64,000 bases of DNA from Crotalaria pallida (Eukaryota; Streptophyta; Magnoliopsida; Fabales; Fabaceae): NCBI GenBank assembly GCA_037953625.1, contig CM075655.1:20726001-20790000 (forward strand), written 5' to 3'. Shown piece by piece: positions 34,581-46,162 of the stretch (position 1 is the stretch's first letter; each line of letters begins with the position of its first letter). Below the pieces are notes generated by a model, which saw only the letters and a list, made by a program, of their open reading frames with translations, was not told where the DNA came from and searched no databases. The translations under genes were made by a program, and so were the position numbers.

Positions 34581-34994
34581 TGCGAAGGTCATATTGACCC
34601 AGCGCGATAATGATATTTAATAAATACGAAGGTTGTATGTACCCAGAGCGATATGCGAAGGTCATATTGACCCAGCGCGATAATGATATTTAATAAATGC
34701 GAAGGTTGTATGTACCCAGCGCGATATGCGAAGGTCATATTTACCCAGCGCGATAATAAAATTTAATAATGCGAAGGTTGTATGTACCCAGCGCGATATG
34801 CGAAGGTCATATTTACCCAGCGCGATAATAAAATTAATAATGCGAAGGTCATATTAACCCAGCGCGATAATAAAACTTAATAATTGCAAAGGTCATATCG
34901 ACCCAGCGCGATAATAAAACTTAATATGCGAAGGTCATATCGACCCAGCGCGATCATATATACTTAATAATGCGAGGTCGACACTGACCAGACG
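34581..34994. repeat. Tandem array of GCGAAGGTCATATTGACC units
   Basis: About nine units carry GCGAAGGT...ACCCAGCGCGATA with AT spacers. Many contain GGTCA-TAT-TGACC, a perfect five-base-pair stem. The last unit was the target of the inner LTR insertion. Confidence 0.9.
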
Positions 34995-35355
34995 CGATAT
35001 GTAACATCCCAAACTTTATTTTAAATTAGATTATTAATAAAAAACCTAAGAAAAATTGGAATAATGACTTAACGAATTTTAGTGGATAGGTGAGTGGTAA
35101 TTATAAGTCCAAGGGGCTGTATAGAAGGCAATTGTGGCTTCGGGCAAAGTCATATAAGCGAAATCGGGAGTTAAATCGGCGTTTTCGATGTTAGAAATCG
35201 ACCGAAAAAAGAAAATTAGAAATTTATTATAGGATGCCAAGAAAATAAATTCCACCGTTGGATACGAAGTTTATGGGTTGAAGAAGCTTGTCTAAAAATT
35301 TGGGCCCGATCCGACGGTTGACGAAAAAGTTACGGCAAATCGAAGTTTCAAGTTC

Positions 35356-35640
35356 CTGGTGCACACCCAGGCGCACCGGTGCACACCCAGGCGCACCGGT
35401 GCACGCCCAGGCGCACCAGGGTGCAATTGGTGCACCAACTCAGGGAGCTAGACGCTCAGGCGCGCCAATCATGCGCCCAGGCGCGCCCCGTGCGCACCAG
35501 TCGCACCAGCCAAGGGAAAATGGCGCACGAGCACGCCCCACCAGCACCAGCACGCGCGCCAGCTCGCATCAGCAGCACCAACTGGTGCGTGACCGCGCTC
35601 AGGCGCGCGCGACACCAGATCAGATCTGGTGCATTGGATT
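35356..35640. repeat. GGTGCACC/GGCGCACC palindrome-rich GC block
   Basis: Repeated GTGCAC, GCACCGGTGC and GGCGCGCC words, with a first regular part of about 20 bp units (35358-35420). It starts about 358 bases into the inner LTR, shortly after the conserved anchor. Open frames across it are compositional. Confidence 0.9.
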
Positions 35641-36816
35641 CAGCTTGGGCACCAAGTTGGCCCATCTCAGCCACCCGATTTCCTTCTTCTTGGCCAGAAA
35701 CATATAAACAACAACAAAAACACACAACACCACCATTCTAACAATCATCCTCACTAATTCCACTTGGTTCCCAAGAACCCAACTTCACCATCATCAACTT
35801 CACCCCTTCTTCCTCACCGATTCCCTTAAACCCAAGAGCAAGATTCCATCATCCTCTTCTCATACACTTGATTTTTGAGCAAATCAAACTCAAAATCACT
35901 AAACCTCCTCCTAGCTAGCATCAAGGAATAGGTTGAAGCTCTTCTCTCTTCCTCCCTCTACCACACGAATTGCTTCTTCTTTTTCCCTCTTGGATTTCAA
36001 GTTCTACCAACACTTGGGGTAAGTAGAGGCTTAAGTCATGATAATAATTCCTTTCCAATTCTTTTTAGCTCATTAAAATTGTATTTAATCTCCTCTAGGG
36101 CTCAAGCTATTCTCATTCCAAGTGAATCAAGCTTCAAGGTCACCATCAACCTCTCAATTCTAAGCTAAGGAACCAACACATAGGACCTCCCTCACCTCAA
36201 GGAACTCTTACATTTTCTGGATTTGAGGTAAGAAGGGAAGTGTTACCTCTACTTAGGGGGTATTTTCTAGCTTGCATATAGGGGGAATTAAGGGCAGGAA
36301 ATAAAATAGAAAAGAGGAACCTTAGGGTAAATGATGGAATTAAAATATGGTACAATTGAACTAAGAATTTGAATTTAGGAATATGCTTGATTATATATGT
36401 AATTGTGGTTGCTTTAACAAAAACTGGGTTTAATGATGATGATGGTAGAAAATGGCATGGCTTGAGGATTAACAGTGAACATAGTGATTAGAAAGTTGAT
36501 TATGTTATTAATTCTAGAGTTTGGAATGGAAATGCAATTAACATGAGACAATTGAGAATATCGATGATGGATGTAGATTAAATTCTGGTTGGAAGGTCAA
36601 TATTGAATGTAGTGATTAGGAAGTTGATCACATTATTAATTTTAATGATTAGAATGGATTTGGAATGAATATGAATGATGAAGGAGTGTAAAATGCAGTT
36701 AATGGAATTATAAAGGAAAATGGTTGAATGACAAAGAAATCAAGAAAAGGATTAAGGGATTGAGAAAGAGGTAATTAGATGGTATGACTGATTGATTACG
36801 ATATCGAATATTATTA

Positions 36817-37336
36817 TGACCCTCCAGATGGAGAGGATTACATTTATGACCCTCCCTACGCGGAGCGGGAAGTTATATTTTCATGACCCTCCATGTAGGA
36901 GCGGAACTTATAAATTATGTTTTCATGACCCTCCGAAAGGAGTGGATATTTTCAGGACCCTCCGAAAGGAGTGGATGTTTTCAGGACCCTCCGAAAGGAG
37001 TGGATGTTTTCATGACCCTCCGAAAGGAGTGGATATTTTCAGGACCTTCCGAAAGGAGTGGATGTTTTCATGACCCTCCGAAAGGAGTGGATATTTTCAA
37101 GACCCTCCGAAAGGAGTGGATGTTTTCATGACCCTCCGAAAGGAGTGGATATTTTCAGGACCCTCCGAAAGGAGTGGATGTTTTCATGACCCTCCGAAAG
37201 GAGTGGATATTTTCAGGACCCTCCGAAAGGAGTGGATGTTTTCATGACCCTCCGAAAGGAGTGGATATTTTCAGGACCCTCCGTGAAGGAGTGGATGTTT
37301 TTATGACCCTCCGAAAGGAGTGGATATTTTATAGAA
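36817..37336. repeat. 29 bp minisatellite with CTCCGAAAGGAG hairpin
   Basis: About 16 copies of GACCCTCCGAAAGGAGTGGA plus a 9-base tail alternate between ...TATTTTCAG and ...TGTTTTCAT forms, making a 58 bp higher-order unit. Each contains CTCC-GAAA-GGAG. It lies about 1.8 kb into the inner LTR. Confidence 0.95.
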
Positions 37337-39021
37337 TTGTACGAGCAATAACATGACCCTTCTTAGGGAGTGAATAGTATCAGGGCCCCTCTGTAGAGGA
37401 ATGGAACATATTATATGAATGAGACTTCCGTTAGGAGTGAGTATTGAATGAGACTAAAAGGACAGGTAGACAAGTGTGTAAATGTTAGAAAGAAATGATA
37501 GAAATCAAGAAAGGTTAAGGAAATAGTCGGAAGGAATAAGAGATGAATATGGACAACAAAGGGGTATTAAGGAAGCATGGGAAATTGAAATAGAAAATAT
37601 AATTCAAGTGATAACGGGGTAGTAATCTCTTAGTTGTTCTCTATGTCTCTTTAGAATGTATTTTCTAAGTTCTGTGTAATGTTACCCTTCTTGATATATT
37701 TTTACAGGTGAAGGTGGAGCTTACACGTGCATGGCCGAGCAGGATCACATTCCACAGCGTGGAATGTGAAGATAGTTGGGAAACTAATATTGGACCAGAG
37801 TCTTATTTTTGGAAACATTAAATATTTTGTTGATGTAACTAAACCTAGTAGCTGTTTTTTGTGGAAAAACTAAAGTGTTTTAAGACTTGTGTATATGTTT
37901 ATAAACCTGATGTAATGGTGCTATGGCACACTGTTTATGTTTTGCCCTGCTGGCAACTGAAATGATATGAATGAATATTTTGAACAGGTTGAAAGTGAAA
38001 CAAATTTTTGGAAAGCTAAGAAAACAAAGGAAACTCCGTCCGTTTGACGGGAGAATTTTTATAAGTTAAAAAAGAAAATTTCAAATTCACTATTTTTAAT
38101 AAGGGTAATTAGGATTAATAATCAGGGTGTTACACGATAAAAGGCTAAAACAAAGGGGAATATAGTAGACTCATAGCCTGGTAAATTAGAGAATAAGAAT
38201 TTGTTGATTAGGGAAAAACTGAAGTAAAAAGAGACTATGGAACTATTGGTATTGTTTGTGTTATTGTTTCCAGGTGCGAATGACTATATGAACTATTTGA
38301 ACTATATGTGTTTGGCTTGGTCGGTTATTATGTCATATCAGAAACTGCTATTCCTACTTTATGTGTAGTGCTCACCTCCTTACCATTTTTCAGGTACTGA
38401 GCTGGAGCATGCACCAATAATGGCCGAGCAGGATTACTCACCCTTACGGGGAGAGTAGGGGTATATTAGGAGGGCATAGTAATGTCCTGGGCCTTTGTTT
38501 TGATGATGATGTGATTATCTTGTTTTGATGTACATGTGTAAATAGTTTTAGACAGGCTCAGGACAACTTCTTGGTTAAAGGAGTATTTGGGGAAAAGAAC
38601 CATTTCCACAACTTGTTTTGATGCTGCATACTCTGAAAACTGATATACTAATAATGTGATATATATGCTGATAGCCCTGCTGGCTTTATCTGTGATATAT
38701 GAGTGTGTTTCTCAGTTTGCAGGAAAATTATAATATTTTGGAAAGTTCGAAAAACAAACAAAATTCTGTCTGTTTGACGGGAGATTTTTAATATTTAAAA
38801 CGAAATTTTAAATTCACTATTTTAATAAAGGGTAATTAAGGGTAGGAAAGTATAGGTGTTACAAAAACCATAGGAAGTTAACTTCCCATTTTTTCATCTT
38901 TCTATAATATAAAAATGATCTTGTTAACAAGTGTTTTTAAAATATTTGTTAAGCTTCCTAGAAATAGAAAAATAGTTAATCTATCCTATATCTTTATGCA
39001 CCAAGTGCATAGGATTAGAGT

Positions 39022-39302
39022 CACTCCCTCTGTACCTATATATAAACCATCTTGTTAGATTTTACGTCCATTAAGAAAGTTGATTAATTTATTTAATTGT
39101 ATTAGAAATGTATGTGAATATTTGATATGTATTTTCAAAACTACCCTATTAATAATATTGAGAATCTAAAAAGTGTTAAATAAATAGGAGTGTTTGTGGA
39201 AAAATGTAATTAATTGTCATTGAAAATTGGTATAGGATCTTATAAATAAGGACAAAATAAAAGTATGAAAAGGGTCTTATAAATATAGGGACGAAAGTAG
39301 TA
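39022..39302. mobile_element. Stowaway-type MITE
   Basis: The left end CACTCCCTCTGTACCTATA and right end TATAGGGACGAAAGTAGTA are inverted relatives, with GGTCTTATAAATA inside the right end. It abuts the next MITE. Confidence 0.75.
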
Positions 39303-39543
39303 CTCCCTCCGTCCCACAAGGATGGTGAAAAATGACTAATTTTTTTTGTCTCAAACTATAGTTAAAATAATTAATGAAAAATTTAGAAATTGTAAACTTT
39401 GAATTGTAATTGATTGATGCATGCAAAATGCATTAAATTAGTTGTTTGATAATTGGTTGATGTGTTAGACAAACCATTAAATGCATGTCTCCATAATTTT
39501 TTGACTTTTGAATTTTTTAGCCATCTTTGCTGGACGGAGGGAG
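39303..39543. mobile_element. Stowaway-type MITE, perfect TA duplication
   Basis: Termini are CTCCCTCCGTCCC and GGACGGAGGGAG, flanked by TA at 39301-39302 and 39544-39545. It is 241 bp and non-coding. Confidence 0.9.
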
Positions 39544-39666
39544 TATTAATTAATTATGTCTTTTAATTAATGAAATTTTTTGAAAAAACCAAATAATAAA
39601 AATGATATTTCAATAACTCCTCTTTCTCTTTCTATTATCATTAAAGCACCATTTCAATTGTAATCA

Positions 39667-39880
39667 CTCCCTCCGTTCCTATTTAACTATCATTTTTTGA
39701 GAAGTTTTGGTTTTTTTTATCTGTCTTTTTGATGATTTCAAGAGTGTAATAAATGTTATTTTCCATGTTTATCTCTATTTAATAGGATATTGATTTTCGT
39801 AAGTAGTGGAGAAAAAGTAATGATTACGGAGAGAGAAAGGGTATAGTAAGAAAAACATAATTAATGTATTGGAAATCTAA
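39667..39880. mobile_element. Stowaway-type MITE, right end missing
   Basis: The left terminus CTCCCTCCGTTCCTATTTAA is present, but no matching GGAGGGAG follows; sequence runs into the Tat-type LTR at about 39884. Confidence 0.65.
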
Positions 39881-39883
39881 ATA

Positions 39884-40450
39884 ATGGGCATGACCTCAGT
39901 TCAGACCGTCTCCGACCACAAGTTAAGGTGGACACTGTCCGACTAACGTCATAGCTCACAGAGTCCCCAAGACCCCACCAAACTATGCTCACTACATTTA
40001 GCCGAGTCCCAAACACTTGTGCTTTCGCCTAACACGCCTTTGAATGCTAGGCCTACCTTTGATACGCCGAGCCGTCTCAAAATCCAACAACATTCTCTCA
40101 CTCTATGATTCTCTCCAACAATCCCGTCACTTAATCTACAAAGATTGGGGATCTCTTGATCGACTCATAACAACAGTGGGAATATTCCAGATATTCCCCC
40201 CATTATTTTGCACATCCCCATTGGCTCTTGAGGCCCAACTCAGAACTCTAAAGCTCCCCCTATAAATAACAACACACCACAGGGGGCTAAGGTATGTTCT
40301 CTAATCCCTAAGTTGACACTCTGAACACACTGTTGACTGAGAAGAACCATAATACTCCAATTGAGTATTCTAAACCCTAAAAGTCCTATATCAAACTCTT
40401 GACTGATGTAGGATTTAAAGCCTTCCCTTGGTCACAATCTCATAATAAAG
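39884..40450 (+). mobile_element. Solo LTR related to the Tat element at 55.2 kb
   Basis: The end region matches the 55239-55816 LTR: GGGGGCTAAGGTA, TCCCTAAGTTGACAC, ACTGTTGACTGAGAAG against CTTTGTTGACTAGGGAG, and ATACTCCA-TTGAGTATTC against TATCCAAACTGGATATTC. The start GGCATGACCTCAGTTCAGACC resembles GTGGACCTGACTTCACTCCAACC. Borders and duplication are not exact. Confidence 0.65.
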
Positions 40451-40926
40451 ATGATAATCACATCCAAAAATATGCTCAATTTTTATGTCATATGAAATAC
40501 AAATATTTTGATTTATCCTTAACTATTCTCATAATACCATTAAACAAAAATAATATTTAATGTAAAATAAAGTAGTCATTATCTTCCTTATAGAATGTAA
40601 TGTGTTAACCACTCCGAAAAGATAGTCAAGAGTAATCATTTCAATGTCTTCATGTCCAATGATATATAAGCAGAAAAGATAAAGGAAATAAAAAATCAAT
40701 TTCTTTCTCAAGGTGTGAGGGAGACTGAAGAACGGGATTTCAAGTATAGTAACTACAACACAAATGATTTCATCCGTCAGCACTATATGCTTGCTTCTCT
40801 TTTTGAATTATGATCAAGCTATTTCGAGCTCTGCAACAGATACAAGCTATTGAACCAAATCCATCAGCACAGAAGGGAAGCTCGCCAACTGAAGAATGAT
40901 AAACCCAGAACTTTCCCCAAGGCCAA
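40451..40926. other. 3' flank of the MSRA5-like gene
   Basis: AT-rich DNA with no other gene seen; the MSRA5 3' UTR should occupy the right part. Confidence 0.5.
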
Positions 40927-43900
40927 TTACAATTCCCTCAAGATGGGCCAACCCTTTTTAATAATCTCGTTGATCTTTGTATCAATGTGCTTTTGGATAT
41001 TTGGAGGGCAAAGTTCAGCAACATATCCATTCAATTTTGTTGCTACGCTTGACCTCTCAAGCTCCTCCTGAGGCAGGTTGCCAATTAGCTGAATAAGGAA
41101 TGTATTCTGCTTGAGTTCAAATTTCTGCATACAGAACAAGGAGCGAATTAGTGAAGTGGTGATGGACTTTGACAGGCACTTTAGCTGCAGAAAACTGAAC
41201 CTACTAAAATTGTCTACTAGAATACAAGAAAAAATGGGACATGTGTGTCTGTGTGTGCATGTGTGTATTCTTGGCAAGAATAACAATCCTAACAAACAAT
41301 GCCTGCACGCTATTTACAACCCTAAATTTGCCTCAACACCAAGAATTTGGAGAAGTAAGCAGTATTCGAGAGAAAAGGATTTTTCTTTTTAACAACTGAG
41401 ATATATATATATTTTTTTGGGATACAAAACCTGGTGCTCTGGCTCTGCAGGATAGAATGTTCCTAGTTGTAAAATTTGAGTAGTCACAATGCTGCTTCGT
41501 GACCTGGTCTGTTCCTGTTCTTTGCTGACAGCAGCCATTCTTGATTCTTCAGTTCCATTGACAAAAATAATAGATCTGATAGAGTGTAAGTATAGTTCAG
41601 TTCTTAGCACTAAGCATGAGACGGGATATGTAGAAAGAGTGCAAGAAACTGCAGCTGGCACCAATACTCCTCCTACCTGTATTGATTACCCACATCAGGA
41701 CCTTGGCCATAAACTTGCCTAGGATCATGGCTTGACCAAAAGACATCCAAGAGCTCCCTAAAACTAATCATCCCTGGATCATACTCAACCTGCATTGTAT
41801 TAGTAAACCATAATGGCAAATTCCAAAAGAATAATCAATGTTCTACTAATATTAATAAATCAAAGGAGTTATATTTGGATTCTAAGAGGTATTATCAGTT
41901 TAGTAGATGGTATAAAAGAACATGTTAAGAAAAACTGACACTATACATACTCTATATGAATTCCAGAATCAAGAAAAGAACATGTAAGAACTGGACCTTA
42001 ATGAATAGAAGATTTGTGTTTATATAAGATAAAAACTCTCTAGGTATTCAAGAGACCTAGATCTCTCCTTAACTTCCCTTTCCTTGCCAATCCAAATGAT
42101 ACCTCTCACTATCCCTCTAATGATCTATTAATAGCCTACCCCCTCAATGTTTTGTTTTGGTAAATGAAAGTTTAGGTGAGTTAAGCTCCGGGGGTTAAAT
42201 AAAACATGTAACTAAAGTCTTTTCATGGACTTTCATTTTAACCATAATTCCTAATTCCTAATTACAACAAATATCTCATTCCTTACCATTCACAACTTGA
42301 ATTTCCAATTGTTCCTTAATTCTGCCAAAAACATGACATTATTCCTTGTCTCGTAAAAGTATAGGCATATGATTCATATCCAAGTGGGTGACAGAAGACA
42401 CTAGTTAGGCCGCAGCCTGTGGAGACTTATAAGAACTAAAAAGAGAGCAACATTTCTCTCAATCATTGGTTCATCACGATCCCAACAATGGGCATCCAAG
42501 CCATCTATTATGGGGCCTTCATTGGGCATTGACAGGACTTAAATTTTCTTTGGAAACAGCCGACCTTGAGCTGATATTGGGCTTGGATTATGTAGGTCTT
42601 ACTTTGAGCTGATAAGGTGTTTGCAATAAATCAACCAGCCCCAGAATCAAATCTACATCAAAATACCAAGACAAATTGCTTGTTAAGCATTTGATTTCTT
42701 GATGCTAAAGCAACTTCCACACTAAGGGAATGCACACAAAATTTAGTCGGGCGGCAATAAACACAACAATTTCTAATCAAACAGAATCCGTTGACTAAAA
42801 CTGATAATGTTACAAGTTCCAATTCGGGGACTTAGAGAGAACCCATATGGTACTTGAGATCAAGGGCTCTCCCAAATAGCATCTTCTTCTTTTGGGTTGG
42901 CAAGCTGGGCTCTCTCTTGGAAACTTGAGTAGCATAACAGATAGTTTTTTAACAAAATATGGATAAGAAGAAAGTATTGCTTGAACTGTGATAGTCAATC
43001 TAGTGGTAAAGTAGCATTGAAGCAATTAGAAAACAACAATATTCAGTTAGGGGTAAGACTAATCCCATTATCCCAATCACCATGGTTTGCAGAAACAAAA
43101 TGATAACCATCCTATAGAACTGCAAGCAACATAAAGAGAGGAAGGATGTAATATCATCAGATGTTTGAACTGTAACATCCCCTAATTACACTTCAACAAG
43201 AACATCATGCTCTAGTTGCCACAAATAACTCGCACACAAACAGCATCCTGTCTACCAACCAAAACATAGGCTTTCCTAGGAAGCAAGAGTGCAATGATCA
43301 AGATACTTGATATTATTATGGAATATGGTGAACCAACACAGCCAGGGGCAGACCTAGAAATTTAATTTGAGAGAGGTCAGAGTCAGATCAAACCAAACAT
43401 AAGGGAATACACGAAAACATTTACAAAATTGGGAGGGCCCATGGCATACCTATGCTCCCCTTCCTTCCCATACAACCAATAATCACTCTGCCAAGTAGCA
43501 CCACTCAAATTAGGAAGCATTTTGCCCATAATATATTAAGGTTTTTTCTAATGTGTTCCCTAGGGCACATGTTAAGGATACCTAAGTGAGTAAGTTTTTA
43601 TGGGAAAACCATAATTATCACATTCCAATATATTAAACACATCATTTTCCCATGTAAGTTTACTTTCAAAGTATACTTAACATGTGCCCTAGAGTAAACA
43701 ATAGAAAAGCCTTAACATTAAAAATAAAAGAAAATCAAGATCTTTTACCATAGGAGATGTTAAGTGTCCACATATCTTACTCCCAGATATCTTACACGTA
43801 GGCAGCAATGGCATGCCAGTAAAACAGAATAGAACACAACAAAAAAAAAATAAAAATGAAACAGGACATAACAGAGTGCTCCTGTTCTGTTTCTTTGATT

Positions 43901-45025
43901 CCATTCATGCCTTTAAATTGCAGGCCCCAACCACAATATGGCTGTTTTTTAAGTTTCAACAAATGCATCACAATTGTAGATGTAGCCGCATTGGTCACAT
44001 TTTCCCGCAATTTTAGCAATATATTCGCAACCGTGTTTGAAAACCATGATTCCGTCCATTCAAGTTGAACCAAAATATTTCCCTTTATCAAATTTATAAA
44101 TTGCACTAAACACAAAATGAAACGCCCACGTTATGCTCTCTATATTGTTCCAACACCTTTCTAAAGCTAACTTAGACTCTAAACATAATACTCCCTCGGG
44201 TCCTTAAAGTAAGTCTCTCTTGTAGAAATTTATGGTAATTAAAGAAGTTAGTGAAGGGCTTATAAATAGAACCAAGAGTGAAGACCACTTTGATTTCTCA
44301 TGTTTTTTTAGATGAGACACTTTAATCTTTAGTCCCTAAAGGATTTTTTTCATGGGACATTTAAGTCCTCCATCCACTCTGTCTAAGTGTCCCATGAAAA
44401 AATATTTATGGACATTTAAGTCCTTCATCCACTCTGCCAACTGCCTCAATTGCGGATTAAGTGTCCCATCCACAGCTTAAATTGCAGACTTAAGTGTCCC
44501 ATAAAAAAACTTCAGGGACTAAAAGTGAATTTTCACGTTTTGAGGAAATAAAGTGTCCAATTTACAAAAACATGAGTGATCAAAGTGGTACTTCACTATA
44601 GAAATAAAAGAAAGTTGCGGAAAGCGCCTATATTAAGGACCGGAGGGAGTTATCTCCCACACCATATGCCCAATTACACACAAAAATAATACCAAAAAAA
44701 AAGAAAATAGAGAAAGAAAATTACAAACCTGAACGGACTCGGCGTGGTTACCCAAGCTTCGATACTCGGGGTTGAGCTTAGATCCGCCGGCGTAGCCAGC
44801 GGTGGTCCGAATAACACCGGGAAGGCACCCGAACACCGCTTCAGATCTCCAGAAACTTCCGAGGGCGAAGACAGCGGTCTTGAACCGTTGTTGTTGGTCG
44901 CGGGCGGGTTGGTGGACCCGATCCGGGAACCTAATGCAGAGGGCGTTGTCGAAGGCGAAGACTGTGAGAAGGATGAATACGGAAAGAAGAAGATGAAGTG
45001 AAACTGTCATTTTTGTCGCAACCAT
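40927..45025 (-). CDS. MSRA5: Peptide methionine sulfoxide reductase A5-like, secretory
   Basis: Four exons: 45025-44729, 41789-41677, 41575-41431 and 41124-40927 (753 bases with stop, 250 residues), all GT-AG with matching phases. Residues 1 to about 29 are a signal peptide (LHLLLSVFILLTVFAF), so it should enter the secretory pathway. The MsrA fold follows: FALGSFWRSEAVFGCLPGV, GYAGGSKLNPEYRSLGNHAE, LLDVFWSSHDPRQVYGQGPD, QLGTFYPAEPEHQ, and a C-terminal extension FLIQLIGNLPQEELERSS...KKGWPILREL. The usual catalytic motif GCFW is GSFW here (Ser57), as I recall for plant MSRA5 proteins, so methionine-S-sulfoxide reduction by the classical cysteine is doubtful. A second in-frame ATG lies at 45010; both starts keep the signal peptide. 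Intron 1 (2.9 kb) contains several MITEs. Confidence 0.92.
43537..43714. mobile_element. MITE in MSRA5 intron 1
   Basis: TTAAGGTTTTTTCTAATGTG at the left and a right end ...ATAGAAAAGCCTTAA are inverted relatives, with inner CCCTAGGGCACATGTTAAG against CTTAACATGTGCCCTAG. It is about 178 bp and non-coding. Confidence 0.8.
44191..44649. mobile_element. Stowaway-type MITE, interrupted
   Basis: Termini CTCCCTCGGGTCCTTAAAGT and TATTAAGGACCGGAGGGAG are flanked by TA. Its 459 bp length is explained by a nested MITE at 44277-44597; the host MITE alone is about 140 bp. Confidence 0.85.
44277..44597. mobile_element. MITE nested in the Stowaway MITE
   Basis: Termini AGTGAAGACCACTTTGAT and ATCAAAGTGGTACTTCACT are inverted, with long imperfect arms (CACTTTAATCTTTAGTCCCT against AGGGACTAAAAGTGAA). 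It shares the AGTGAAG/CTTCACT start with the element at 58017-58302, suggesting one superfamily. Confidence 0.8.
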
Positions 45026-45545
45026 CACGCTACTCGTGGAGGCGTTGCGTTGCGTTTTGATCCGTTTACTTAAGATTGAGGATGAGGATGAAAAGGCGAG
45101 TGAAGTGAGTGTTGTGTCGCTTTTAGGAGGTGGATGTGCCGATAGCTGAAAGCCGCACCACCTCCAACCTCTACTTTCGATCGTTGTATTGTATACTTCT
45201 AATATCACATCGGATGGAGTTTGGGACTGGTTTACTAAGAGGATTCGTTCTCACACCCCAGTGGCAGTTATTAAACCCAGCCCCAATATTTTTTAAATTC
45301 CAACAATAAATTCAGAACGGATAAATTGTTTCCAAAATTATTTATAAAATTTATGTTCATTAACATTAACATTATTAATAGAAGGCAAATGCTAGTAACA
45401 TTTTAAGCAGTTGAAAAATATGATTTTTTATGTTTTCGAAAGAGTGATAAATATGGATTTATGATTTTTTTTTATATTTAGTAACATTAATAAGTGCCGA
45501 CACTTGTTAGCAAGACCCTTAATAGAATAATAGAATTTTTTTTAT
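45026..45545. other. MSRA5 5' flank
   Basis: The 5' UTR probably covers 45026 to about 45200 on the minus strand; the frame stays open upstream of the ATG but looks like leader. No TATA box was assigned. Confidence 0.5.
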
Positions 45546-46131
45546 GGGCTTTGCTTGGGAATCCTATGCGATAAGAGGGCTTTGATACCCTTTTGACATG
45601 GACCAATAGATATTTGACATGTATTCTTCTTTGTCATGTCAGCAAGGTATATTTTTTATTTATAAATTTTGCAATTTGATCCCTAAAATATTTAATTAAA
45701 AATATTATTTTTATTTGTAATTTGATTTACCCAAAATAGCCTTGATCTAATATTAATTTTTATATAACCAAAATACCCCATTTTGATATTATTTTTCATA
45801 TACCTAAAATAACCTTGATAAAAAAACTAATGACCAACTACCCTCCCACAATCTCCCTCTCCCTACACCACGAATTGGCATCATCTTCTTCATCAATCAC
45901 TTCATTTTCATTCACACACTGTGCCCATCTTATGCTTCATCATAACCTTAATAATTATGATGGAGAAGATCGATAGAAGATGATAAACAACCCGAACCAC
46001 ACCGACTTCAGCCCGAACGGAATAGCAAAATAGGTTCTTTTGTTATCCAAGGGCTTCTTGGAAATGCAGAAACAGGTTTTTCAAGCTAATGTAGCAAAAA
46101 AAAAAAACAAGAAGAAAAATAAGATAAGAAC

Positions 46132-46162
<31 letters not shown>

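Larger units (their letters stand above)
35000..38134 (+). mobile_element. Tekay-like solo LTR (inner) with perfect duplication
   Basis: The 3135 bp element starts TGTAACATCCCAAAC and ends AATCAGGGTGTTACA. It is flanked by CGATA on both sides (34995-34999 and 38135-38139). The end region (GAGCTTACACGTGCATGGCC, GAGCAGGATCACATTCC) and anchor (TTCCACCGTTGGATACG) are related to the outer LTR, so it belongs to a sister family. It carries a GTGCAC-rich block and a 29 bp minisatellite. There is no Pol. Confidence 0.9.
32821..38863 (+). mobile_element. Tekay-like solo LTR (outer), split by two insertions
   Basis: The LTR starts TGTAACATCC at 32821 and ends AGGTGTTACA at 38863, flanked by AAAAT and AAAAC (one mismatch). 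Removing the inner LTR (35000-38134) and the GC-rich element (33422-33845) leaves about 2.5 kb, similar in layout to the inner LTR: an anchor TTCCACCGTTGGAT (near 32990), a palindromic block (33129-33154), a splice-like leader and a mid-LTR array, then GCATGCACC...GGCCGAGCAGGATTAC near the end. There is no internal coding region, so it is a recombined solo LTR. Confidence 0.8.
41790..44728 (-). other. MSRA5 intron 1
   Basis: The donor is TTCAG|GTTTG and the acceptor AATGCAG|GTTGAG. Besides the MITEs listed separately, 41800-43530 shows no recognisable gene or repeat. Confidence 0.8.

Noticed and set aside
34581..34999. CRISPR-like regular repeat array
   Set aside because: The spacers are repeated too, the host is a plant, and the array lies inside an LTR.
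35288..35741. Overlapping Ala/Pro/His-rich open frames on both strands
   Set aside because: They come from the GC-rich palindromic block in the inner LTR, which lacks stop codons by composition.
36792..37356. Long open frames with DPPKGVD-type repeats
   Set aside because: They are translations of the 29 bp minisatellite; because 29 is not a multiple of three, the same peptide appears in several frames. Not coding.
35000..38134. Complete retrotransposon
   Set aside because: No gag or pol sequence; a single LTR-type start and end with one target duplication makes it a solo LTR.
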